Origin: CAYRPN01 sp964426135
GTDB taxonomy: Bacteria > Planctomycetota > Phycisphaerae > Phycisphaerales > Phycisphaeraceae
Assembly: GCA_964426135.1 (NCBI GenBank)
Contig: CAYRPN010000016.1
Coordinates: forward strand, 3,306 to 67,305
Length of the DNA stretch: 64,000 nucleotides
Direction: 5' to 3'
In this document: positions 36,297-43,447 of the stretch, piece after piece
Layout: every line of letters starts with the position of its first letter
Position numbering within the stretch: the first letter of the stretch is position 1
Notes under the pieces: generated by a model
Database searches by the model: none
Told to the model about the DNA's origin: nothing
What the model saw: only the letters and a program-made list of their open reading frames with translations
Position numbers and translations under genes: made by a program

Positions 36297-37241
36297 ATGC
36301 GAATCATCCTTGCCAATCCCCGCGGCTTCTGCGCCGGCGTCAACATGGCGATCCAGTGCGTCGAGGAAGCCCTGAAAATCGTCGGCAACCCGCTCTACGT
36401 CTACCACGAAATCGTCCACAACCGGCACGTCGTCGAACGCTTCGTCAAGGACGGCGTCATCTTCGTCGACCACATCGACGAAGTGCCCGGCAACTCCACC
36501 GTGATCTTCTCCGCGCACGGCGTCAGCCCGGCCGTTCGCAATGCCGCCAAGGCCCGCAACTGCACCTTAATCGACGCCACCTGCCCGCTCGTCACCAAGG
36601 TTCACATGGAGGCCATCCGCTACGCCAGGCAGGGCTACAAGATTCTGCTCATCGGCCACGCCGGCCACGATGAAGTCGTCGGCACCGTCGGTGAAGCGCC
36701 GCACGCCATCACCATCGTCGAATCGCCCGCCGACGTCGCCCGGCTCCCCTTCACCGGCGACGGCGCCGACCTGGTCTATCTCACGCAGACCACGCTGAGC
36801 ATGGACGACGCCAAGGTCATCAGCGATGCGATCCGCAAGCGATACCCGGCTGTCAAGCAACCGCCCAGCGAGGATATCTGCTACGCCACCACGAATCGCC
36901 AGCTTGCGGTGCGAACCCTGGCGATGGACGCGGACCTGGTGCTGGTCGTCGGCTCCCGCAACAGCAGCAACTCCGTGCGGCTTACTGAAATCAGCGAAAC
37001 CACCGGCACCAAGGCGTACCTTCTCGATGACGTCACCGAGCTGAACCACGAGTGGTTCAAGGGCGTGAACACGGTGCTGATCACAGCCGGCGCTTCGGCC
37101 CCGGAAGACCTCGTGCAGGGCATCGTGCGCGAACTGATCGCCAACTACGGCGGTGAACTGGAAGAGAGCCACGTCGTGCAGGAGGACATGCACTTCGCGC
37201 TGCCGTTCAGTTTGAGAGTGCTGCAGGGCAGCGGGGTGTGA
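36297..37241 (+). CDS. ispH: 4-hydroxy-3-methylbut-2-enyl diphosphate reductase
   Basis: Last enzyme of the MEP pathway, reducing HMBPP to IPP and DMAPP with an Fe-S cluster. The 314-residue protein has the three cluster Cys contexts: PRGFCAGVN (Cys12), IDATCPLVTKVH and SEDICYATTNRQ. The substrate-binding GSRNSSNSVRL and the His in TVIFSAHGVSP are also present. No neighbour belongs to the pathway. Confidence 0.96.
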   Translation: MRIILANPRGFCAGVNMAIQCVEEALKIVGNPLYVYHEIVHNRHVVERFVKDGVIFVDHIDEVPGNSTVIFSAHGVSPAVRNAAKARNCTLIDATCPLVTKVHMEAIRYARQGYKILLIGHAGHDEVVGTVGEAPHAITIVESPADVARLPFTGDGADLVYLTQTTLSMDDAKVISDAIRKRYPAVKQPPSEDICYATTNRQLAVRTLAMDADLVLVVGSRNSSNSVRLTEISETTGTKAYLLDDVTELNHEWFKGVNTVLITAGASAPEDLVQGIVRELIANYGGELEESHVVQEDMHFALPFSLRVLQGSGV

Positions 37242-37293
37242 TCGAGGGGAAGTGCGTGATCGCGTGGTGGAGTGAAAGAGCACGGCTCGCTCC

Positions 37294-37334
37294 GGCCCCC
37301 TCTCCCCCCGGGAGAGGGCTGGGGTGAGGGCCGA
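37294..37334. repeat. CCCTCTCC/GGAGAGGG intergenic hairpin
   Basis: CGGCCCCCTCTCC pairs with GGAGAGGG and a nearby GAGGGCCG in the ispH-yidD gap. Relatives lie at 37908-37942 and 63842-63958. With no T-run, it is more likely a dispersed repeat than a terminator. Confidence 0.5.
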
Positions 37335-37415
37335 TGAAGCATGTGCTCCCACACTGCTGCAATCCAACTGCAACGCGCACAATCCATCCACCCACCACGC
37401 TTGCCACAACGGCGC

Positions 37416-37835
37416 TCAACCGCATCCGCCAAAATCACAACCACCATCGCAGCCATTGAGGCCTTCGAGCGAATCGCAGGCCGGAATGTCCATCGGCGAA
37501 ACAAGGCAGTCGGCTCCGGCGCAGGGGTCGGGGCCGGTGTTCGGACAGCTCCCCGCCTCACCGCAATTTGGACTTCCTTGATCCCGGTGCTTCTTTTGTT
37601 CTTCGTCTTTCTCGGATCGGAGCTGGAGGACGGCTGCAGCGACGGCGCATCGCTCGAATCGCCGCCGCATCATGGGAAGGAACAGCAGCAGGTTTTGGCG
37701 CTCCAAGACGCGCAGGCCGAACTGCGAACACGACGCCCGTCCGTGGAGCTTGCGATGAGCGCAGCAGTAACCCTTACGCGGCGAGAGGTGACGCTGGTAG
37801 AAGCGAATCAGCGCGATGCCCAGCGCGCGGAACAT
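37416..37835 (-). CDS. YidD-like membrane insertion factor with Cys-rich tail
   Basis: YidD helps membrane protein insertion alongside YidC. The N-terminal 60 residues fit the family: RALGIALIRFYQRHLSPRKG, then ASCSQFGLRVLER with the conserved Cys-Ser pair and a RRFERC end. The protein is 139 residues, about twice the family length, and the second half carries about nine Cys with many Gly/Asp (SPNCGEAGSC... GLNGCDGGCDFGGCG). That tail may bind metal or be disulfide-linked. yidC and rnpA are not nearby. The role of the tail is unknown. Confidence 0.7.
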   Translation of the reverse strand: MFRALGIALIRFYQRHLSPRKGYCCAHRKLHGRASCSQFGLRVLERQNLLLFLPMMRRRFERCAVAAAVLQLRSEKDEEQKKHRDQGSPNCGEAGSCPNTGPDPCAGADCLVSPMDIPACDSLEGLNGCDGGCDFGGCG

Positions 37836-37956
37836 GCCGTGGATGGTAGTCGAAACGAATCACTCAACGTGGCGTTCAGTGACAACCGGTGATCCAAGCT
37901 ACTGCGGCCCCCACCCTAACCCTCTGCCGGAGGGAGAGGGGACCGGATCGATCCGG

Positions 37957-37989
37957 CGAAAAAAAGGCCGCCGATCGCTCGGCGGCCTT
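37957..37989 (-). terminator. Rho-independent terminator of the repeat-protein gene
   Basis: On the minus strand, AAGGCCGCCGAGCGATCGGCGGCCTT forms a 10-base stem followed by seven T (complement of 37959-37965). It is 25 bases after the stop of the gene at 38015. Confidence 0.9.
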
Positions 37990-38014
37990 CACTGGTTTCG
38001 AGACAAGACCCCGA

Positions 38015-40183
38015 TCACTTCACGATCAGGTCGACCACCTTCGACGTGGGCTGCGCCAAAGCGCCGTAAGCGCGGGCGGCGGCGAGGGCGAGATCGCCCT
38101 TGCTGGCGGCGACGAGGCCGTGGATGCCTTCGAGTTGGGCTTCGGTGAGCTTGGTGCCGATGTGCGTGGCGGACTCGGCCAGGCTGCCGAGGATCGACAC
38201 GCGGACATCCTCCGCCTTGCTCGTGTCCAGCGCGGCATCGGCCAACGCCTTCTGGGCATCGACGCTGTTGAGCAGCGCCAGCACGGTGCCGGCCTGCTTG
38301 ACGATTTCGGGGCGGGTGTCCTTGAGCGCCTCGATCAGTGCGGGCAGGGCGTCCATGACATTGAAGACCTCGTCGCGGCTCATCGCCAGTTCACGCAACA
38401 GCGTCAGCGCCTTGCTGGCGAACTTGGTGGCCTCCTCGGCGGAGACTTCCTTGCCGGCGTAAGCGGCGCGGGCGGCATCGAGCGCGGGCTTGGCCTTGGC
38501 GGCGTCGTCAGTGGCAAGCCACTCGGTGGCGAACAGACGGCGGTTGGTCAGCGCCTGGCGATTCACTTCGATCACCGTGCCGGGCTTGCCCAGCACCACC
38601 AGCGGCACCGCCGCCAGTTTGTAATCGGAGATCGACTGCTGATAGAGCTTCTCGACGCCGGCGATCTCCAGATCGGTGACGATGATGTCGATGCCGGGCT
38701 TGCGGTTCAGTTCGTCGATGGACTGCTCCAGGCTCAGTCCGCCGAAGCCGTTGTAGCCGGCAGCCTTGAGCACTTCGTTGATCTTGTTGAAGTTGTCCTG
38801 GCTGCTGGCGATGATCAGGGCGTACTTGTTTTCCGTCTGGCGAACGGCTTCGGCCAGCACGGGCACGACGCGGAAGCTGCCGTCAAACTTCGCCTTGGGC
38901 CGCGCGTTGGTCAGGGCGAATGCGTCGGTGTAGCGGACGCGGCGATCGGGGTAACCCAGGGCCCGCAGCATCGGCTGAATGGTGCCCGCCTTGTTGATCA
39001 GGGCATCGGTGCCGGCGATGTCGGACAGAGCGGCGATGGCGTCAAGCGCCAGGTCGGAGTCATGATCGTTCAGGGCGCGCTCGAGCACATCATGCGCTCG
39101 CAGCGGGCTGGCGGCACGGATGTAGAAGCTGGGCGGCTGCCAGGCGGGCGGATAGCTGTCGTCCTTGCCGCCGGCGGGCAGGCGGTTCTCGCGGCGGAGA
39201 TTCGCCATCAGCCAGAGGCTCAGCGCCTGGTCCATGGTGGGATCGAGCTGCAGCGCCCGGCGAGCGGCACGATGCGAGAGCACGTCACCGAAGATCGGGC
39301 CGGGCACGTGAACTTCGACGAGGCCCGCGTCCTTGACGAAGCTCCACACGACGCCGGAGTTGTCCAGCGCATCCGTGCCGGGGATGACGTTGAGCGTGTC
39401 CGACGCGGCGGCGTAAAAGTTGCGGCCGAGGATCAGGTAAAGCTGCGCCGCGGTGACGCCGTCGGGCAGGGCCTGCGACTTCGCGATGGTCTCGAACGCC
39501 TTGGTCACGACGCCACGGGCGTAAGCGTCGACCTTCTGATCTTCCATCACTTCCTTCAGGTACGGCAGAGCGCGGGGGTAACCGATCTCGCCGAGCACCT
39601 GCGCCACCTGCGTGATCTGCACGGGCTCGAGGTGATGAAGCGCCTCGGCCATGGGATACACGATGTCGCGGCCGATGACGCGGATGGCGTTGAGCACCTC
39701 TTCGTGTTGCTTCGCCTCTTCCGGGTTCATCAGCGTCTTGAGCAGCAGCGGGGCGGTGAACTGGCCGCCGGCGCGAAGGCGCTCCAGAGCATTGCGGCGG
39801 GCGCGCTCGCCCTGCGTGAGGCGCTGGATGTCCTGCTTGATGCGCTCCGGGTCGCGGGCACGCTTGATCCGGGCGTCCTGGATCTTGCGGGCGACCTTGA
39901 TGGAGACTTCCTTGATGGATTCAATCTTGGCGCCGACTTCGAGCGTCTGCGAAAAGGTCTCGGCGTGGCGGCTGGCTTCGACGGCGTCGAGCAGGTCGGC
40001 GTCGCTGGCCTGCAGAAGCAGGTCGCCGACTTTCAGCGCCAGCTCAGGTCGCGCGATCTTGATGTAATGGACAAAATCTTCCCAGTTGTCGGCAACCGCC
40101 TTGTTCTGGTTCTGCGCCAGTGCCGAAGTGCTGAGAATGAACGAAAGCACGCAAGTGAGAAGGGCGACGAGGCCGGTGCGCAT
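38015..40183 (-). CDS. Exported HEAT-like repeat protein
   Basis: A 722-residue protein with a signal peptide (RTGLVALLTCVLSFILSTSALA) and a largely helical body. Several segments look like HEAT/Armadillo repeats, such as MEALHHLEPVQITQVAQVLGEIGYPRA-type pairs around residue 200 and LIEALKDTRPEIVKQAGTVL near the C-terminus. A central part contains receiver-like phrases (IDIIVTDLEIAGVEKL), perhaps a degenerate response-regulator fold. ATG 40183 has GGAG 7 bases upstream. Such proteins usually form scaffolds in the periplasm. The function is unknown. Confidence 0.75.
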   Translation of the reverse strand: MRTGLVALLTCVLSFILSTSALAQNQNKAVADNWEDFVHYIKIARPELALKVGDLLLQASDADLLDAVEASRHAETFSQTLEVGAKIESIKEVSIKVARKIQDARIKRARDPERIKQDIQRLTQGERARRNALERLRAGGQFTAPLLLKTLMNPEEAKQHEEVLNAIRVIGRDIVYPMAEALHHLEPVQITQVAQVLGEIGYPRALPYLKEVMEDQKVDAYARGVVTKAFETIAKSQALPDGVTAAQLYLILGRNFYAAASDTLNVIPGTDALDNSGVVWSFVKDAGLVEVHVPGPIFGDVLSHRAARRALQLDPTMDQALSLWLMANLRRENRLPAGGKDDSYPPAWQPPSFYIRAASPLRAHDVLERALNDHDSDLALDAIAALSDIAGTDALINKAGTIQPMLRALGYPDRRVRYTDAFALTNARPKAKFDGSFRVVPVLAEAVRQTENKYALIIASSQDNFNKINEVLKAAGYNGFGGLSLEQSIDELNRKPGIDIIVTDLEIAGVEKLYQQSISDYKLAAVPLVVLGKPGTVIEVNRQALTNRRLFATEWLATDDAAKAKPALDAARAAYAGKEVSAEEATKFASKALTLLRELAMSRDEVFNVMDALPALIEALKDTRPEIVKQAGTVLALLNSVDAQKALADAALDTSKAEDVRVSILGSLAESATHIGTKLTEAQLEGIHGLVAASKGDLALAAARAYGALAQPTSKVVDLIVK

Positions 40184-40419
40184 GGGAGACTCCGATGCTT
40201 CGGGGAGACCCGCCAGCCAAGGGGCGGGCGGGGCGATGGACGAATACCGAGGCAGGAAAAAGACTTGCGCCAATTAAACTGTGAAACAGGGCGGGCGTCA
40301 AATCGATGAAATGGCGGGGGAGGCGCGACGAAAGGGGCGTGAGAATCGGTGCGCGGGCATGAGCCTAGGACCTTCAATTCAGGCATGGGAACTTCAGTTC
40401 CCATGTCCGCGGTCCATGC

Positions 40420-40686
40420 TCACGCGAACTGCTTTGAATATTGGTCCACGCGCAGCATCTGATCCGAAGGCACCATCGTGATGCAGTCCCACGGACAAAC
40501 CTGGGCGCACAGGGTGCAACCGATGCAGCGGGGCAGATCGATGGAGCAGTGCTGCATGACCTGCTGGTGCTGGTGGCCTGGCAGGGTGTCGATGCAATCG
40601 ACGGGGCACACCGAGACGCACGCCTCACAACCGGTGCACAGATCTTCGTCAAGCAGCGCCAGCGTTTTCGGAGGTTTCTTCGCCAT
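40420..40686 (-). CDS. 2x[4Fe-4S] ferredoxin
   Basis: An 88-residue electron carrier with two classical cluster motifs, CTGCEACVSVCPVDC and CIGCTLCAQVCPWDC, the second Cys of each group serving the other cluster. Between them is a His/Gln-rich linker (PGHQHQQVMQH), longer than in small ferredoxins. The C-terminal extension (VDQYSKQFA) resembles the FdxA type. The start at 40686 excludes 12 residues of open frame without similarity. No redox partner gene is adjacent. Confidence 0.93.
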   Translation of the reverse strand: MAKKPPKTLALLDEDLCTGCEACVSVCPVDCIDTLPGHQHQQVMQHCSIDLPRCIGCTLCAQVCPWDCITMVPSDQMLRVDQYSKQFA

Positions 40687-40776
40687 GGTGTGCAATTCTA
40701 GACGACGCGGCGCGAACGGCAAATGGAGGGAGTGTCGCAGGCGGCATGTGACGATTCACCTGGAGGAATGCGGCGT

Positions 40777-40863
40777 GCCGTTTAGCGACGGGGCGTGCCC
40801 CGCTGCGGCGCCAAGCCAGCGCGGCAAGCCGCGTCGCTAAACGGCGCGTCGCTAAACGGCGCA
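40777..40863. repeat. GCCGTTTAGCGAC inverted-repeat element
   Basis: GCCGTTTAGCGAC at 40777 pairs with GTCGCTAAACGGC ending at 40860. A second, nested copy of GTCGCTAAACGGC sits just before it (40833-40845), so the right arm is duplicated. Single arms of the family occur at 16074-16095 and 47147-47173. Confidence 0.7.
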
Positions 40864-40956
40864 GCGCCGATGTCTCTATTCACCGTCATGCACCTCCTAT
40901 TTGACAGCATGCTCTCCGCGGAGGACACTACCGCCGCGCTCACATGGAGGTGACGC

Positions 40957-41817
40957 ATGCCCGTCATGGATGACACGGCCCCCCTCAACTCGTCCGCACT
41001 CTCACGCCAGCAGATTCTCGACGCCACTGCGCGATGCCTGCGCGAAGACGGATACGACGCTTGCACGATCCGCCGCATCGCCGGCCGGCTCGATTGCGCC
41101 GTCGGATCCATCTACCGCTACTACCGCGACAAGCGCGATCTGCTCTTCACCGTTACGCAGGCTGCGCTGGAACCGGCGGCCGCGCTGGTCGAGGCGGGCG
41201 GCTCCGTCGAGGTGAGCGCCAGGCTCTATCACGATCTGGTCGCCGCTGATCCGAGCCTCTATCGGCTGATGTTCTGGCTGGCGGCGGTGGGCGATGGCCC
41301 GATCGCGCTGTCGGGCGCCGATGCGCTGCCGCGCGTGATTCGGCGGATCATCACCGGCTGGTCGCATCGCCTGGGCGACGGCGATCTGGCCACGCGATGC
41401 TGGCTCATCGTGCACGGCTGCGTGACGCTGGGTATCAGCGTCGACGCGACGCTGGGCAAAGTCAGCGAGGAACTGGGCCACCGCGCCATCGGGGGCAACG
41501 GGGGCAACGGGGGCAACGGCGATTCATTCGTGTTCCCGCCGATCGTCACTCGCGCCGCGGCACTGCACGCCGCTACCCATCCCAACGGCGACGAACCGCG
41601 CCCGCTGCGGCCGGCGCTGGGCATCTTCTCCGACAATGGCGAGGACGAGGCGCTCGCGAAAGAGGCGGATCCGCCGTCCGCCGATTCGACATCCAATCCT
41701 GGCCCGGCCGTGGAATCCCGCCGATCCAGCCGCAGCGCCGCTGCCGCGCAATCGCAGGATCATGTCATCGCCAACAGCGGCGCGCAGGCGATGCCGGACG
41801 ACGTCGTGCTGCTGTAA
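40957..41817 (+). CDS. TetR-family transcriptional regulator
   Basis: A 286-residue DNA-binding regulator. The helix-turn-helix (about 15-60) reads ILDATARCLREDGYDACTIRRIAGRLDCAVGSIYRYYRDKRDLL, a textbook TetR pattern split here by its own length. The ligand-binding part is followed by GGNGGNGGNG (a 9-base tandem repeat near 41491-41520) and a disordered tail of about 90 residues, unusual for the family. GGAGG lies 6 bases before ATG 40957. No adjacent transporter points to its ligand. Confidence 0.88.
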   Translation: MPVMDDTAPLNSSALSRQQILDATARCLREDGYDACTIRRIAGRLDCAVGSIYRYYRDKRDLLFTVTQAALEPAAALVEAGGSVEVSARLYHDLVAADPSLYRLMFWLAAVGDGPIALSGADALPRVIRRIITGWSHRLGDGDLATRCWLIVHGCVTLGISVDATLGKVSEELGHRAIGGNGGNGGNGDSFVFPPIVTRAAALHAATHPNGDEPRPLRPALGIFSDNGEDEALAKEADPPSADSTSNPGPAVESRRSSRSAAAAQSQDHVIANSGAQAMPDDVVLL

Positions 41818-41849
41818 CGATCCAAAAAAAAAGGAACAGCCGCTTCGGC

Positions 41850-41966
41850 GTAGGGTGCGTCAAGTCCGCGCGGACGCACCTCGTTGCGTTCCAGTTGACG
41901 GTGTTGCGTTCTCGGTGCGCTGCTGTTGACCGCGGTGCGTCCGCGCCGAGCCTTGACGCACCCTAC
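41850..41966. repeat. GTAGGGTGCGTC inverted-repeat element, copy 3
   Basis: Arms GTAGGGTGCGTCAAG at 41850 and CTTGACGCACCCTAC ending at 41966 enclose GTTGCGTTC-type short repeats. It fills most of the gap between the TetR gene and a convergent gene. Confidence 0.8.
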
Positions 41967-42001
41967 GTGGTACCTCAGATCCCTCCCCGTCGCGTAACCG
42001 T

Positions 42002-43123
42002 CTACTTCACCAACCGCCATCCAGACTCCTCCGCGACGATGCCGGTGTGCCCCTTGTAGCGATCGTTGGTCTTGTGCATCTGTTCGATGTTGTCGAAGTA
42101 GCCGACGATATGAGCCGCGCTAAACGACTCGCCCGCCTTGACGGGTTTGCCGTGGATTTCCTCGATCATCACGATGATGCCGCCGGGGCGCTGGCTGCAC
42201 CACGCTTCGTAGACGACGTCTGGCGCCAGGGTGATTCCCGCGAGCCAGGGGCCGTCCTTCCCCGTCTGTTTGTCGCGCAGGCGATAGGCGCGGATGAAAT
42301 GGTCGGGCGTCTTGTGGGTGTCGCGGCGGTAACCGTATTTCAAGTCGGGCGGAAACGGCGAGAAGAACTCGCTCGACGGAATGCGAACGCCGGTGGGGCC
42401 GCTGAGATAGCTGAGGTAGATTTCGCTGAAGGTGTCGCCCTTGTCGTGCCGGATGCAGCCGGGCGTGTCGTTGCGGAGAAACATTTCTTTGCAGTCGTTG
42501 ACGCTGTCGATCTTGTCCATGAGCAGGAAGTAGCGTTCGCCTTTTGGGAAAACCACAAGTTGCGTCCATCGCGATCCAGCCTTGCGTCCGGGGGCGGCGT
42601 ACTCGAACTGATACGTCGTTTTCACCGCGACGAAATCCTTGCCCCGAATCACCTGCGGCTGCACCGCCTTCATCCGGTGGCAAAGCTGCGGGCCTTCGAC
42701 CATCCGCTTGCGATGGCTGGTGCCGTGCGCCATCTTCGCATACTCAATGCGGGCAGGATCGGTTTCGTTGGTATGCCAGGTATATCGGCCGACGCCGTGG
42801 CCATCGGGCGCCTTGACCTGGTCGCCGTAGGCCTCGTCGCTGCCCGGCTCCATCAGCCAGTCCACGACCATCAGGCCGTCGCCCACTTCGCGGAAGCCGG
42901 TGGCCTTGTCGAGAAAGGTCTGCTTCTCGATGCCGGTCATCCAGTGCTTCGGGTTCTTTTTGGGGATGACTGCTTCGATCTGGTCCGTGTCGATCTTGAT
43001 GGCGCGCTCGTCTTCGGTGACCCGCACCCAATCCGTGTCCTTCGGTTGAGCAATGGTGGAGCCGGCAAATGCCAGCAGGATTCCCAGGCACCAACCGCAA
43101 CGCAGCAAGGGCAATCGCTTCAT
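42002..43123 (-). CDS. Exported protein of unknown function, 373 residues
   Basis: The signal peptide (RLPLLRCGWCLGILLAFAGSTIAQ) is followed by a beta-rich domain covering the rest. It contains His/Trp/Tyr-rich segments (YTWHTNETDPARIEYAKMAH, HIVGYFDNIEQMHKTNDRY) of the sort seen in sugar-binding or PmoA-like planctomycete proteins. I cannot assign it to a family with confidence. Start 43123 gives a clean signal peptide; the frame is open 21 codons upstream. It may share the extracellular sugar theme of the 50-63 kb genes. Confidence 0.65.
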   Translation of the reverse strand: MKRLPLLRCGWCLGILLAFAGSTIAQPKDTDWVRVTEDERAIKIDTDQIEAVIPKKNPKHWMTGIEKQTFLDKATGFREVGDGLMVVDWLMEPGSDEAYGDQVKAPDGHGVGRYTWHTNETDPARIEYAKMAHGTSHRKRMVEGPQLCHRMKAVQPQVIRGKDFVAVKTTYQFEYAAPGRKAGSRWTQLVVFPKGERYFLLMDKIDSVNDCKEMFLRNDTPGCIRHDKGDTFSEIYLSYLSGPTGVRIPSSEFFSPFPPDLKYGYRRDTHKTPDHFIRAYRLRDKQTGKDGPWLAGITLAPDVVYEAWCSQRPGGIIVMIEEIHGKPVKAGESFSAAHIVGYFDNIEQMHKTNDRYKGHTGIVAEESGWRLVK

Positions 43124-43239
43124 GGGTATCCATTCGAGCAAGGGGTGGAGAAAGATGAATACGCGGAACCGGCGCGGACGAAACACAGGGCGAAGCGGAA
43201 ACGGGTGGGTGCCGGTTTCTCCTCCCCAAAGGATCGCGA

Positions 43240-43430
43240 CCGAAATAACCTCCCGATTTGGCTGATTCCGATTCCCCTCCCTTTTAGGGAGGGGTTAGGG
43301 GAGGGTCGGGCGCACTGCATGATTGTGCATGAAATCAGGCTGTTTGCCCGACCCTCCCCCTGCCCCTCCCTAAAAGGGAGGGGAGTTCGAACCTTGAAAA
43401 TCGGGAAGTTGTTTCGGCCCCATTCCTAAG
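43240..43430. repeat. Large intergenic inverted repeat with CCCTCCC arms
   Basis: Fills most of the 324-base gap 43124-43447. The inner hairpins are CCCCTCCCTTTTAGGGAGGGG (about 43276-43296) and CCCCTCCCTAAAAGGGAGGGG (about 43363-43383). Outside them GACCGAAATAACCTCCCGATTT (about 43239) pairs with the complement of AAATCGGGAAGTTGTTTCGGCC (about 43398-43419), giving a dyad of about 190 bases. The arm at 43347-43390 recurs inside recG. Confidence 0.8.
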
Positions 43431-43447
43431 GGGTGGGAAGTTCGACG

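Noticed and set aside
37889..40309. 806-codon plus-strand frame opposite the HEAT-like gene
   Set aside because: Low-complexity Arg/Leu/Gly composition and no family; the minus-strand protein has a signal peptide and a terminator.
41491..41520. GGGGGCAAC tandem repeat as a possible CRISPR or VNTR
   Set aside because: It is a 9-base coding repeat inside the TetR gene (Gly-Gly-Asn); no spacers.
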